38,241 nucleotides of DNA from Hyphomicrobiales bacterium (GCA_027487245.1 JAIYDY010000073.1:1-38241), one strand, 5' to 3'. Positions 8,726-18,613 are shown, numbered from the stretch's first letter. The notes: generated by a model from the letters alone, not told the origin. Numbers and translations are program-made.

Positions 8726-8864
8726 GGTCGGGATTTCCGGCGGCGCCGGCTCGTTCGCGCCGCTGGTCTGGCTGCTGCTGGCATGCGCCTTGCTGATCCG
8801 TCGGCAGGGCGCATGCTGCATTCATGAGCCATCGAGGCTCACCATGTCGCATTGCGCCGCTTGA
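8724..8864 (+). other. Out-of-frame segment resembling a C-terminal membrane sorting tail
   Basis: Shifted by +1 from the Ser/Asn-repeat gene, this frame runs open from inside the repeat to a TGA at 8862-8864. Right after the repeat it encodes GGAGSF (8739-8756), then a hydrophobic helix of about 14 residues rich in Leu, Ala and Val with one Trp, then Arg-Arg at 8799-8804. A Gly-rich motif, a TM helix and a basic end is the tripartite layout of sorting tails such as GlyGly-CTERM or PEP-CTERM. Whether it is translated depends on a frameshift or sequence error. It could be coincidence, since Leu- and Ala-rich stretches are common in GC-rich DNA. Confidence 0.4.
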
Positions 8865-8888
8865 AACATCAGGCTGTTATCGCCACCT
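8860..8888 (+). promoter_or_regulatory. Candidate heat-shock (sigma-32 type) promoter for lon
   Basis: CTTGAAA at 8860-8866 is an exact match to the sigma-32 -35 element. After 14 nt comes CGCCACCT (8881-8888), which matches five of the seven defined bases of the CCCCAT-T type -10 box. It would give a leader of about 140 nt before the lon start at 9034. Lon is a heat-shock protein in many proteobacteria, which fits. No experiment supports it here. Confidence 0.45.
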
Positions 8889-9033
8889 TGGTATTCGGCT
8901 GCAGAATCAGACTTGCCACGCCTGTCGAGGGTGGCGCCTGCGGTCCGGGTCCAGCGCCCGCTGGCCCGTCTTCGGTCTCGATGGTCGCCCATATGGGGAC
9001 CTGCCTGGCCGCAAACCTGACAAGGAATTCGTG

Positions 9034-11472
<2,439 letters not shown>

Positions 11473-11491
11473 GCGATGCGCCGCACAACAC

Positions 11492-11520
11492 AAAGCCCCG
11501 GTGCCTGCACCGGGGCTTTC
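11492..11520 (+). terminator. Intrinsic terminator after lon
   Basis: A perfect 12-bp stem (11492-11503 with 11508-11519) encloses a CCTG loop. The A-run on the left and the T-rich right side (CTTTCACTTT) make it usable in both directions. It lies about 20 nt after the lon stop. Confidence 0.85.
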
Positions 11521-11651
11521 ACTTTGCAAGACGACAGGAAAGCCTGGCGGTTGCGGCGTCCCTGCGGGGGAGGGGCTTGCCCCCGGCCCGCTGACGCCAT
11601 AGGACACAGCGCGTCAGGCGATCCGGGTGCAGGTTCCGGTCTGGCAGGTTC

Positions 11652-11727
11652 GGGCGGTTAGCTCAGTTGGTAGAGCATCTCGTTTACACCGAGAGGGTCG
11701 GCGGTTCGAGCCCGTCACCGCCCACCA
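11652..11727 (+). tRNA. tRNA-Val, anticodon UAC
   Basis: The acceptor stem GGGCGGT (11652-11658) pairs with ACCGCCC (11717-11723), followed by discriminator A and encoded CCA at 11725-11727. The anticodon stem is 11678-11682 with 11690-11694, and the loop places TAC at 11685-11687. D-arm and TTCGAGC T-loop are normal and the length is 76 nt. In many Hyphomicrobiales this tRNA follows lon and hupB; here no hupB lies between. Confidence 0.97.
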
Positions 11728-11799
11728 TGCCGGGGCTGCCGCGACTTCGCGCGCCGAGCCGGCCAGCATCAGCCCCTTCTCGCTTCCCGGTCGCCCCGG

Positions 11800-11949
11800 A
11801 TGCGTCAGGCCATCCTTGGCAGCCTATCGCTGGAACCGTTCACGCCCAAGACGCTGACCACTCTCGATGCGCTGGGCAGCGCCGTGCGTGAGGCCGCCAG
11901 CCGGATCACGCTGGCCATCAGGCGCTCTGCCCTGCAGCCAGCGGGCTAG
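11800..11949 (+). CDS. Possible 49-aa small protein
   Basis: An ATG at 11800 opens a 49-codon frame ending in TAG at 11947-11949, four bases into the 3' end of the convergent DUF1489 gene. Codons show the high third-position GC typical of real genes here, and residues 18-45 could form one amphipathic helix (TLTTLDALGSAVREAASRI). No Shine-Dalgarno sequence is evident and I know no homologue. It could be a real small protein, the remnant of a longer gene, or chance. The rest of the gap after the tRNA holds nothing I can identify. Confidence 0.3.
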   Translation: MRQAILGSLSLEPFTPKTLTTLDALGSAVREAASRITLAIRRSALQPAG

Positions 11950-12383
11950 AGCAGCCCCAGTTCGGCGAGGTGCCGGCGCATCTCCTCGGGCATCGCCGCC
12001 AGATCGCCGCCGGAGGCTGCAATGTCGCGCGGCTTGTCGGCGTCGGCGAGGTAGCGCCAGCCCTGGAAGGGCCGGCACGGGCGCGGCTCGACTGGCACCA
12101 CCAGAGGCTCCAGCACCAGATGGCAGCGGCCGATCCCGTCGACATCGGTGAAGGGCCGGATGTCCACAATCGTCTGGCGGCAGCTCACCTGACCCTTGAT
12201 CACCCAGTAGAGCGAACCTGATCCGATGATCTCGTCCATGCGCTTGGGCACCATGCGCGTGGTGTGAAGCTGCTCCTCGGGCCGGCCAAGCCTGCGCCAG
12301 AGTGCGAGCGTGTCAGCGATCCAGTCTTCGAGGTCGCGGATCGAATCCGCCCCGACGCAGAGTTTGAGAATATGCAGCGGCAT
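11946..12383 (-). CDS. DUF1489 family protein
   Basis: The 145-residue protein begins MPLHILKLCVGADSIRDLE, the conserved opening of the DUF1489 family found almost only in alphaproteobacteria. Other conserved parts are the MVPKRMDEI segment and the VKGQV/IRPF core strands. No signal peptide or TM helix is seen, so it is presumably cytoplasmic; its biochemical role is not known. The frame continues upstream to 12773 but only as the complement of the SDR gene, so the start is the ATG at 12381-12383. It diverges from the SDR gene across about 120 bp that could hold both promoters. Confidence 0.88.
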   Translation of the reverse strand: MPLHILKLCVGADSIRDLEDWIADTLALWRRLGRPEEQLHTTRMVPKRMDEIIGSGSLYWVIKGQVSCRQTIVDIRPFTDVDGIGRCHLVLEPLVVPVEPRPCRPFQGWRYLADADKPRDIAASGGDLAAMPEEMRRHLAELGLL

Positions 12384-12501
12384 GCCAGCGTCATAACCGA
12401 CGCTGCACGTCAGCGCACCTGCCATGCGGCAGCGGGCTGTGGACCGCGCCGCGTTCTGGTTTACGTTGTGCCGTGAAGACTCAAGGATTGGGAACAAGGC
12501 C

Positions 12502-13287
12502 ATGGCCAAGCGCTTTTCAGGACACGTCATCCTCGTCACCGGCGGCACCAGCGGCATCGGCTTTGCCACCTGCCGGAAACTGCTGGCGGAAGGGGCTAAG
12601 GTCATGGTGCATGGCCTGACGCTTGCCGACGCCCGCGATGCGGTGAAACGGCTGGGGCGAGGGGCCAAGGCCGTGGGCGGCGATCTGGGCAACCCCAAGA
12701 CCTGCGCCCGCATCGTGGCCGCCACCGTCAAGGCCTTCGGGCGCATCGACGGGCTGGCCAACAACGCGGGCATCTATCCGCGCCACGGCATCGAGCAGGC
12801 CGATGAGGAGGTTTTCGACCGGCTGTTCCACATCAACACGCGTGCGCCTCTGCTCTGCGCCAAGGCTGCCATCGAGGCCTTCCGGACGCAGAAATCGCCG
12901 GGCAGCATCGTCACAATAGGCTCGATCAATGGCTGGACGGGCCTGTCCGAACTGCTGGTCTATTCGATGTCCAAGGGCGCGCTGATGACGATGACGCGCA
13001 ACCTCGCCAATTCGCTGGCATCGGAGCACATCCGGCTGACATGCCTCAATGTCGGCTGGACCGCCACCGAGAACGAGAACCGCACGCAGCTCGCCGAGGG
13101 CCGGCCGCTCGACTGGATGTCGAAGCTGCCGAAATCATCAGCGCCAACCGGCAAATTGCTCGATCCGTCCGAGATCGCGGCCCATGTCTGCTTCTGGCTC
13201 TCGCCGGAATCAGCCCCCGTGACCGGCCAGATCTATGAGGCCGAGCAGTTCCCGATCATCGGTCGGCTCAACACGCAGGAGATGTGA
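12502..13287 (+). CDS. Short-chain dehydrogenase/reductase (SDR family oxidoreductase)
   Basis: The 261-residue protein is a classical SDR: nucleotide-binding TGGTSGIG at 13-20, the NNAG motif at 87-90, and a catalytic Ser141, Tyr154 and Lys158 (YSMSK). These enzymes oxidise or reduce alcohols and ketones with NAD(H) or NADP(H). The open frame starts at 12424, but MAKRFSGH at ATG 12502 fits the family N-terminus. The C-terminus (residues 232-261) lacks the usual DGG ending of many SDRs and instead reads TGQIYEAEQFPIIGRL. Substrate cannot be predicted. It is divergent from DUF1489 and convergent with the TIMP-like gene. Confidence 0.93.
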   Translation: MAKRFSGHVILVTGGTSGIGFATCRKLLAEGAKVMVHGLTLADARDAVKRLGRGAKAVGGDLGNPKTCARIVAATVKAFGRIDGLANNAGIYPRHGIEQADEEVFDRLFHINTRAPLLCAKAAIEAFRTQKSPGSIVTIGSINGWTGLSELLVYSMSKGALMTMTRNLANSLASEHIRLTCLNVGWTATENENRTQLAEGRPLDWMSKLPKSSAPTGKLLDPSEIAAHVCFWLSPESAPVTGQIYEAEQFPIIGRLNTQEM

Positions 13288-13338
13288 TCGCTGGCTTGCG
13301 ACGCCGTGCCATGATCGCCTGCGCCCGCTGGCGCGCAA

Positions 13339-13704
13339 TCACGCACGCGGGGCGGCGAGAGCCATGCACAGGTTGGTGTTCAGCCCGTCGTTGAGCTTCT
13401 GCGCTGCGACCCTGACCACGCTGCCTGGCTGGAAGTCGATGCCGCAGGCGGCCGGATTGTCGCGGGTCCTGACCTGGATCTGGCGGTGAACGCGGCCCTT
13501 GATGATGCGCGTCACCTCGATGGTCGCGATCACGCTGCCGCTGCCGGCCCGCCCGATGCGCCGCACATCACTGACCTTGCCGGCCACCGCCACATCGGCA
13601 GCCTCGATGATCTGCGCTTCCGAGCGCGGCAGGCACGAGCAGGCCAGCGCCGGTGATGCAGCGATCATGGCCAGCAGGGCAGCGCCGGTAGCCAGGCGCT
13701 TCAA
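13339..13704 (-). CDS. Small secreted protein with TIMP/NTR-like cysteine pattern
   Basis: The 121-residue precursor has a signal peptide predicted to end ASPALA, leaving a mature N-terminus CSCLP. The four cysteines (22, 24, 87, 113) fall at mature positions 1, 3, 66 and 92. In TIMP metalloproteinase inhibitors the cysteines at 1, 3, 70 and 99 form two disulfides and the free N-terminal Cys binds the catalytic zinc. The core (DVAVAGKVSDVRR, then VIATIEVTRIIKG) has the alternating pattern of an OB-type beta barrel. Start is TTG at 13702-13704, overlapping the TGA of the carboxylase gene as TTGA, with GGGGAT upstream. Inhibitor function is inference. A lipoprotein reading is less likely because the -3/-2 residues do not form a lipobox. 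Confidence 0.75.
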   Translation of the reverse strand: MKRLATGAALLAMIAASPALACSCLPRSEAQIIEAADVAVAGKVSDVRRIGRAGSGSVIATIEVTRIIKGRVHRQIQVRTRDNPAACGIDFQPGSVVRVAAQKLNDGLNTNLCMALAAPRA

Positions 13705-15674
13705 GCCGCATCCCCGATGCTGATCAGGCGTGCGCCTTGCGCAACCTGCATGCCGGGCTCGCCGGTGGCATCGATCACCACGCCATCGCGTGGGGCGGTC
13801 AGCACATGCTCCATCTTCATCGCTTCGACGATGGCGAGGCGCTGGCCCTTCTCGACCCTGTCGCCGGTCTTGACGAACAGCGCGATCAGCTTGCCATGCA
13901 TCGGGGCCTTGATCTGGGAGCCGCCGGCCCCGTCGCCGGCATCCGGATCGACGGCCAGCGGATCGACCAGCCGGACCCAGGTCTGGCGACCATCGCCAAG
14001 CACGATCACGCCTTCATCGGCCATCACCAGCGTCAGGTCGCGCTCGCTGCCCGGCGCGACATCGCCAAGCTCGACAGCAGCGCCGCCGGCATCGCGGCGC
14101 ACGCGCAGCACGACAGGCTCGCCATCCGCCGTGACCGGCACGGGCAGGGCGGGCTGTGGTGAGAACGCAAAACCATCGGCAACCGACCAGGGATCATGGG
14201 CCGGCCCGGAGCGCGGCAGATTGCGCGCCTGTTCATCGAGCAGCATCATGGTGCCGGCAGCCACCGCCGCCCTGTCAAGCGGCTGCGCGACCGCGCCCAG
14301 CGCCTCGGCGTTGCGGTCGATGAACCCGGTGTCGAACAGCCCGTCGCGGAACCCTTCCGCCTCGCACAGCTTCTTCAGGAACCGTGCGTTGGTCTTCGGC
14401 CCGGCGACAAGTGTCTCGCCCAGGGCGGCGGCGAGCCGGTCCAGCGCTTCGAGGCGGGTGTCGCCGCGCGCGATGATCTTGGCGATCATTGGGTCGTAGA
14501 ACGGTGTCACCTCGCCACCTTCCTCGACGCCGGCATCGACGCGGATACCCTCCGCCTCGGGCAGCATCAGCGCCCAGAGCTTGCCGGTGGAGGGCAGAAA
14601 GCCGCGTTCCGGATCCTCCGCATAGAGTCGCGCCTCGACCGCGTGGCCGGTGATCGTCAGATCGTCCTGCCTGAAGGGGAGGGCGTCACCTGCCGCCACG
14701 CTCAATTGCAGCTCCACAAGATCGAGCCCGGTGATGGTCTCCGTCACCGGGTGTTCGACCTGAAGCCGCGTGTTCATTTCCATGAAGTAGAACCGGTCGG
14801 CCCTGAGCCCATCGCGGCCATCGGCGATGAACTCGACCGTGCCGGCGCCGACATAGCCGACCGCATTCGCCGCCTCGACCGCCGCCTTGCCCATCGCGGC
14901 CCTGACCTCGGGGCTCATGCCGGGGGCCGGGGCCTCCTCGATGACCTTCTGGTGGCGGCGTTGCAGCGAGCAGTCGCGCTCGAACAGGTGCACGACGTTG
15001 CCATGGCTGTCACCGAAGACCTGGATCTCGACATGGCGCGGAGCGAGCACGTATTTCTCGACCAGCACGCGCGGATCGCCAAAGGCATTGCGTGCCTCGC
15101 GCTGGGCGCTTTCCAGCGCATCCGCGAAATCAGCCGCCGCCTCGACGCGCTTCATGCCCTTGCCGCCGCCGCCGGCCACGGCCTTGATCAGCACCGGATA
15201 GCCAATCCGGGCCGCTTCGCTTTCGAGAAAAGCCACGTCCTGGCGCTCACCGTGATAGCCCGGCACGACCGGCACATGGGCCTTCTCGGCAAGGGCCTTG
15301 GCCGCGTCTTTGAGGCCCATGGCGCGAATGGCCGAAGCAGGCGGGCCAACGAAGACGATCCCCGCCGCCAGGCAGGCGTCGGCAAAATCGGCGTTCTCGG
15401 ACAAGAACCCATAACCGGGATGAATGCAGGCGGCGCCCGTTGCCTTTGCGACTGCGATGATCGCGTCACCGCGCAGGTAACTTTCGCGCGCCGGGGCAGG
15501 GCCGATCCTGTGCGCCTCGTCGGCAAAGCGCACGAAAGGCGCATCGGCATCCGCATCGGAATACACCGCGATGCAGCGCATGCCGAGCCGCCGCGCGGTC
15601 CGGAACACGCGAAGGGCGATCTCTCCGCGATTTGCAACAAGGATGGAGGGCAGGCGGGTGGCGATGCTGGTCAT
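13701..15674 (-). CDS. Biotin-dependent acyl-CoA carboxylase alpha subunit (methylcrotonyl-CoA carboxylase type)
   Basis: The 657-residue protein carries the biotin carboxylase N-domain (HPGYGFLSEN at 85-94), an ATP-grasp domain with glycine-rich loop KAVAGGGGKGM (164-174), EMNTRLQVEHPVTE further on, the biotin carboxylase C-domain, and a C-terminal biotinyl domain whose VEAMKMEH places biotin on Lys620. Such subunits carboxylate biotin with ATP and bicarbonate; a separate beta subunit then transfers CO2 to an acyl-CoA. Length and sequence are closest to 3-methylcrotonyl-CoA carboxylase (leucine breakdown), but propionyl- or other acyl-CoA use is possible. No beta subunit or leucine pathway gene is nearby. 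The TIMP-like gene overlaps its 3' end by four bases. Confidence 0.93.
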   Translation of the reverse strand: MTSIATRLPSILVANRGEIALRVFRTARRLGMRCIAVYSDADADAPFVRFADEAHRIGPAPARESYLRGDAIIAVAKATGAACIHPGYGFLSENADFADACLAAGIVFVGPPASAIRAMGLKDAAKALAEKAHVPVVPGYHGERQDVAFLESEAARIGYPVLIKAVAGGGGKGMKRVEAAADFADALESAQREARNAFGDPRVLVEKYVLAPRHVEIQVFGDSHGNVVHLFERDCSLQRRHQKVIEEAPAPGMSPEVRAAMGKAAVEAANAVGYVGAGTVEFIADGRDGLRADRFYFMEMNTRLQVEHPVTETITGLDLVELQLSVAAGDALPFRQDDLTITGHAVEARLYAEDPERGFLPSTGKLWALMLPEAEGIRVDAGVEEGGEVTPFYDPMIAKIIARGDTRLEALDRLAAALGETLVAGPKTNARFLKKLCEAEGFRDGLFDTGFIDRNAEALGAVAQPLDRAAVAAGTMMLLDEQARNLPRSGPAHDPWSVADGFAFSPQPALPVPVTADGEPVVLRVRRDAGGAAVELGDVAPGSERDLTLVMADEGVIVLGDGRQTWVRLVDPLAVDPDAGDGAGGSQIKAPMHGKLIALFVKTGDRVEKGQRLAIVEAMKMEHVLTAPRDGVVIDATGEPGMQVAQGARLISIGDAA

Positions 15675-15871
15675 GCCAGCCGTTATAGCGAGGAGCAGGC
15701 CCGCCGGCGAGGGGGCAGGTCGGGCTGGCCCATGTGCATGTTCACCTGCATGTTTGCCGGCCTGTGGGCTTCTGGTCTTGCCGCGATGCTGGCCGCGTTC
15801 GAGCCGCCGCGCTTGACGCCCGCGCCTGCGCCGCCTTCAATCGTTCCGAGATCGCAACGACAGGCAGAACC

Positions 15872-17113
15872 ATGATTCCCAATCTCCAGATTGATGCCGC
15901 CCGGCTCTGGGACACGCTGATGGAAACGGCGACCATCGGCGGCACTGCCAAGGGAGGCATCCGCCGGCTGACGCTCAGCGATGAGGACCGGCGCGTGCGG
16001 GACTGGTTCAAGGCTACCTGCGAGGGGCTTGGCTGCACGGTGCATGTCGATGAGGTCGGCAACATGTTTGCCGTCCGTCCGGGCCGCAAAAACGCGCTTC
16101 TGCCCATCGCCATGGGCTCGCACCTCGACACGCAGCCGACCGGCGGAAAGTTCGATGGCGTGCTCGGCGTGCTCGCCGCCATCGAGGCGCTGCGGGCCAT
16201 GGTCGCCGCCGGCTACGAGACCAACGCGCCCATCGCCATCGCAAACTGGACCAACGAGGAGGGCTCGCGCTTTGCCCCGGCCATGCTGGCATCGGGCGTC
16301 TACGCGGGCGTGTTCACGCCGGACTATGCCTGGAGCCGCGAGGACCGGGACGGGGTGACGTTCGCCGCCGCGCTTGATGCCATCGGCTATCGCGGCATCG
16401 AGAAGGCCGGCGAGCGCCGCTTTCAGGCCATGTTCGAACTTCACATCGAGCAGGGCCCGATCCTTGAGGATCAGAACACCATGATCGGCGTGGTCAAGGG
16501 CGTGCAGGGCATGCGCTGGTATGAGGTCACCGTGCGCGGGCAGGATGCCCATACCGGCGCGACGCCGATGTATCTGCGCAAGAACGCCCTGCTGGGTGCG
16601 GCCCGCATGATCGACCGGATCGATGCGATCGGCCAAGCCTATCCCGGCGCGGTCGCCACGGTCGGCCTGATCGAGAACCGGCCGAACAGCCGCAACGTCA
16701 TCCCCGGCGAGGTCTTCTTCACCGTCGATCTTCGCCATCCCGACGAACGCGACCTGCACCGGATGGAGCAGGATTTCCGCAAAGCGTTGCCCGAGGTGAT
16801 GGATCCGCTGAAACTCGCCTTCGAGGAGCGCATGATCTGGAACTCACCGGCCGTGAGCTTCGACGCCAACCTGATCGATTGCGTGCGCGCCGGCATTTCC
16901 AAGTCCGGCTACAGCTCCCGCGACATGGCGTCCGGAGCCGGACACGATGCCGCCTATACCGCGCGCGTCATGCCGACGGTGATGATCTTCGTGCCTTGTG
17001 CCGGCGGCATCAGCCACAACGAGGCTGAATCGACGACGCGCGAGGAATGCGCGGCGGGCGCGCAGGTGCTCCTCAACGCCGTGCTGGAATACGACGCGCG
17101 CCTGTCCGGCTGA
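15872..17113 (+). CDS. M20-family Zn-dependent amidohydrolase (N-carbamoyl-L-amino acid hydrolase / allantoate amidohydrolase type)
   Basis: The 413-residue protein belongs to the family that includes beta-ureidopropionase-like hydrolases, N-carbamoyl-L-amino acid hydrolase and allantoate amidohydrolase, which cleave ureido groups to release ammonia and CO2. Metal-site motifs are visible: GSHLDTQ (His84), FDGVLG (Asp95), and NEEGSRF with Glu129 and Glu130; ELHIEQG adds another ligand and HTGATPM lies in the dimer lid. SHNEAE near the C-terminus supplies the last histidine. The start is ATG 15872, as the open frame upstream to 15734 is not family-like. Its 3' end overlaps idi by 41 bp on the opposite strand. 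The exact substrate is not readable. Confidence 0.93.
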   Translation: MIPNLQIDAARLWDTLMETATIGGTAKGGIRRLTLSDEDRRVRDWFKATCEGLGCTVHVDEVGNMFAVRPGRKNALLPIAMGSHLDTQPTGGKFDGVLGVLAAIEALRAMVAAGYETNAPIAIANWTNEEGSRFAPAMLASGVYAGVFTPDYAWSREDRDGVTFAAALDAIGYRGIEKAGERRFQAMFELHIEQGPILEDQNTMIGVVKGVQGMRWYEVTVRGQDAHTGATPMYLRKNALLGAARMIDRIDAIGQAYPGAVATVGLIENRPNSRNVIPGEVFFTVDLRHPDERDLHRMEQDFRKALPEVMDPLKLAFEERMIWNSPAVSFDANLIDCVRAGISKSGYSSRDMASGAGHDAAYTARVMPTVMIFVPCAGGISHNEAESTTREECAAGAQVLLNAVLEYDARLSG

Positions 17114-17723
17114 CCGGGCCGCTGCTGACCTCATCGCTCAGGCTTTGCAGGTCTGCCGCGTGGCGCAGCAGGTAGTGGCGCAGCCAGTAGGCGTAGGCCT
17201 CAGGGTTCCGGCCTGTCTCTGCGATCAGGTCGGGCAGGGTCATCACCTGCGTCTCGCAGACCTCTTCCGGATTGAGGGACATCGGCCCTTCGGCCCGCCC
17301 TGCATAGACATAGACCAGTTCGTTCTCGACCAGTCCGTGGTCGAGGCTGGTGCGGTAGCGTGCGCGAAAGCCGAAGCTGAGATCCGCGCGCATGCCAAGC
17401 TCCTCGCCAAGGCGACGATGGGCGGCTTTCAGCGTCCGTTCCCCGACGCGCGGATGTCCGCAGCAGGTGTTGGCCCAAAGCCCGCCCGAGTGATACTTGC
17501 CGATGTCGCGGCGCTGGAGCAGCACGCGCCCCTCCGCATCAAACAGGAAGATCGAGAAGGCCCGGTGCAGCAGGCCTTCCTGATGGACGGCGAGCTTGCC
17601 TCCGGTGCCGATGGCGCGGTTGGCTTCGCTGACGAGGATCAGGATGTCCTCGTTTGGCCCCGCCACCTTGGTTGGCAGCGCGCCTGCGTCCGGACGTTCT
17701 CGCCGCAGTGCCATCGTGGCCAT
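17073..17723 (-). CDS. idi: Isopentenyl-diphosphate delta-isomerase, type I
   Basis: The 216-residue Nudix-fold enzyme interconverts isopentenyl and dimethylallyl diphosphate, feeding isoprenoid synthesis. Key residues align with E. coli Idi: His47 and His53 (metal), catalytic Cys88 in NTCCGHP with His90, the acidic helix RRLGEELG, and catalytic Glu135 in ENELVYVY. It is longer than the 182-residue E. coli enzyme; the extra residues include a polar N-terminus of about 20 and a C-terminal tail. The tail lies antisense to the end of the amidohydrolase gene. Two possible ATG starts are four codons apart; the first is given. No carotenoid or hopanoid gene is in view. Confidence 0.95.
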   Translation of the reverse strand: MATMALRRERPDAGALPTKVAGPNEDILILVSEANRAIGTGGKLAVHQEGLLHRAFSIFLFDAEGRVLLQRRDIGKYHSGGLWANTCCGHPRVGERTLKAAHRRLGEELGMRADLSFGFRARYRTSLDHGLVENELVYVYAGRAEGPMSLNPEEVCETQVMTLPDLIAETGRNPEAYAYWLRHYLLRHAADLQSLSDEVSSGPVSRTGARRIPARR

Positions 17724-17887
17724 GGTTCGATCCCTGGAGCGGTTTCGGTCAATCTGCGTTCACCGCATCCGCGCTGTCGCCGTACCTGGCAGCAGGTCAC
17801 TGGAGCCAGCACATCGACGATAACCAGATTTGCCACGACTGGAAACGTCGTAGTTTCCGCAATGCCGCAGCTGATTGCTCGCCCGTC

Positions 17888-18613
17888 TCAGCCCAGCGCC
17901 GGAATGCCGGACAGGCTCATCAGGTGGGCATAGATGGCCGGCAGGGAGCCTGTCTTCTGCAGGTCGAGCATCGTCGCATCGGGCAAGGCCTTCAGCTTTT
18001 CCTCATCGACGACGAGCACGCCGTTGATCGAGACCGGACCCAGCTTCTGCGATTTCACATCGATGGTCACCGACTTGAACAGGTCGAGGCTCTTGAGCTT
18101 GTCGACGAAGGCGATCGTCCGCATGCCGGATTCGCGGAACTCGCCGGCAAACTTCATGGCCGCTTCGAGCGCCGGAGTCGGGCTGCCATCCGCCTTGAAG
18201 AGCGGCTCGCCTTCCTTGGTGTTGAAGCCTGCGAACTTCTCGTCCATGCACAGCATCGGGTCGCTGCCGTCGACATCGCCGAGCACGAACGGATAGCGCC
18301 GCACATAGGCCGGCATGTAGGAACTGGTCCAAAGCCCTTCCGGCGTGACGAAGCTGTTGTGGCCGGGGCGCAACCCCAGCATGAACACCGGCGAAATGAT
18401 GTCGCCTTCCGGCAGGAACACGATCGGCAGTTCGCGCGCGGCGATGGCGAACTCCTCGGCCAGCGCAGGCATCAGATGTGTGCCGCGCGCGAAGGACAGC
18501 GGCTCGGGCAGCGCCTTCAGCTTGAGATCCTTGTGCGTGACGCGGTTGACCGGCGTGATGGACCGGTAGAGCACCGGCAGGCGCGTGGCAGCTTGTGTGT
18601 CGGTCTGTGACAT
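17888..18613 (-). CDS. SapC family protein
   Basis: The 241-residue protein matches the SapC family common in alphaproteobacteria: an N-terminal YRSITPVNRVTHKDLKL, then FARGTHLMPALAEEF, PIVFLPEG and a central block YVRRYPFVLGD. It has no signal peptide or TM helix. The family name comes from a gene near an S-layer locus, and its molecular role is not established. Start is placed at ATG 18611-18613 (MSQTDTQ); the upstream frame to 18721 is Pro/Arg-rich and unlike the family, and no clear Shine-Dalgarno sequence decides it. idi lies 165 bp downstream on the same strand and may be co-transcribed. Confidence 0.88.
   Translation of the reverse strand: MSQTDTQAATRLPVLYRSITPVNRVTHKDLKLKALPEPLSFARGTHLMPALAEEFAIAARELPIVFLPEGDIISPVFMLGLRPGHNSFVTPEGLWTSSYMPAYVRRYPFVLGDVDGSDPMLCMDEKFAGFNTKEGEPLFKADGSPTPALEAAMKFAGEFRESGMRTIAFVDKLKSLDLFKSVTIDVKSQKLGPVSINGVLVVDEEKLKALPDATMLDLQKTGSLPAIYAHLMSLSGIPALG

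Noticed and set aside
8008..8832. Acidic minus-strand frame with FELEFEEL-type repeats
   Set aside because: It is the reverse complement of the Ser/Asn codons (TCG AAC reads as GTT CGA and shifted forms give Glu, Leu, Phe). It also crosses the clpX terminator, and the plus-strand gene has a signal peptide and ribosome binding site.
14196..15875. Open frame of 559 codons on the plus strand opposite the acyl-CoA carboxylase gene
   Set aside because: The minus-strand carboxylase has complete family motifs; the plus frame is Arg/His/Gly-rich without any domain.
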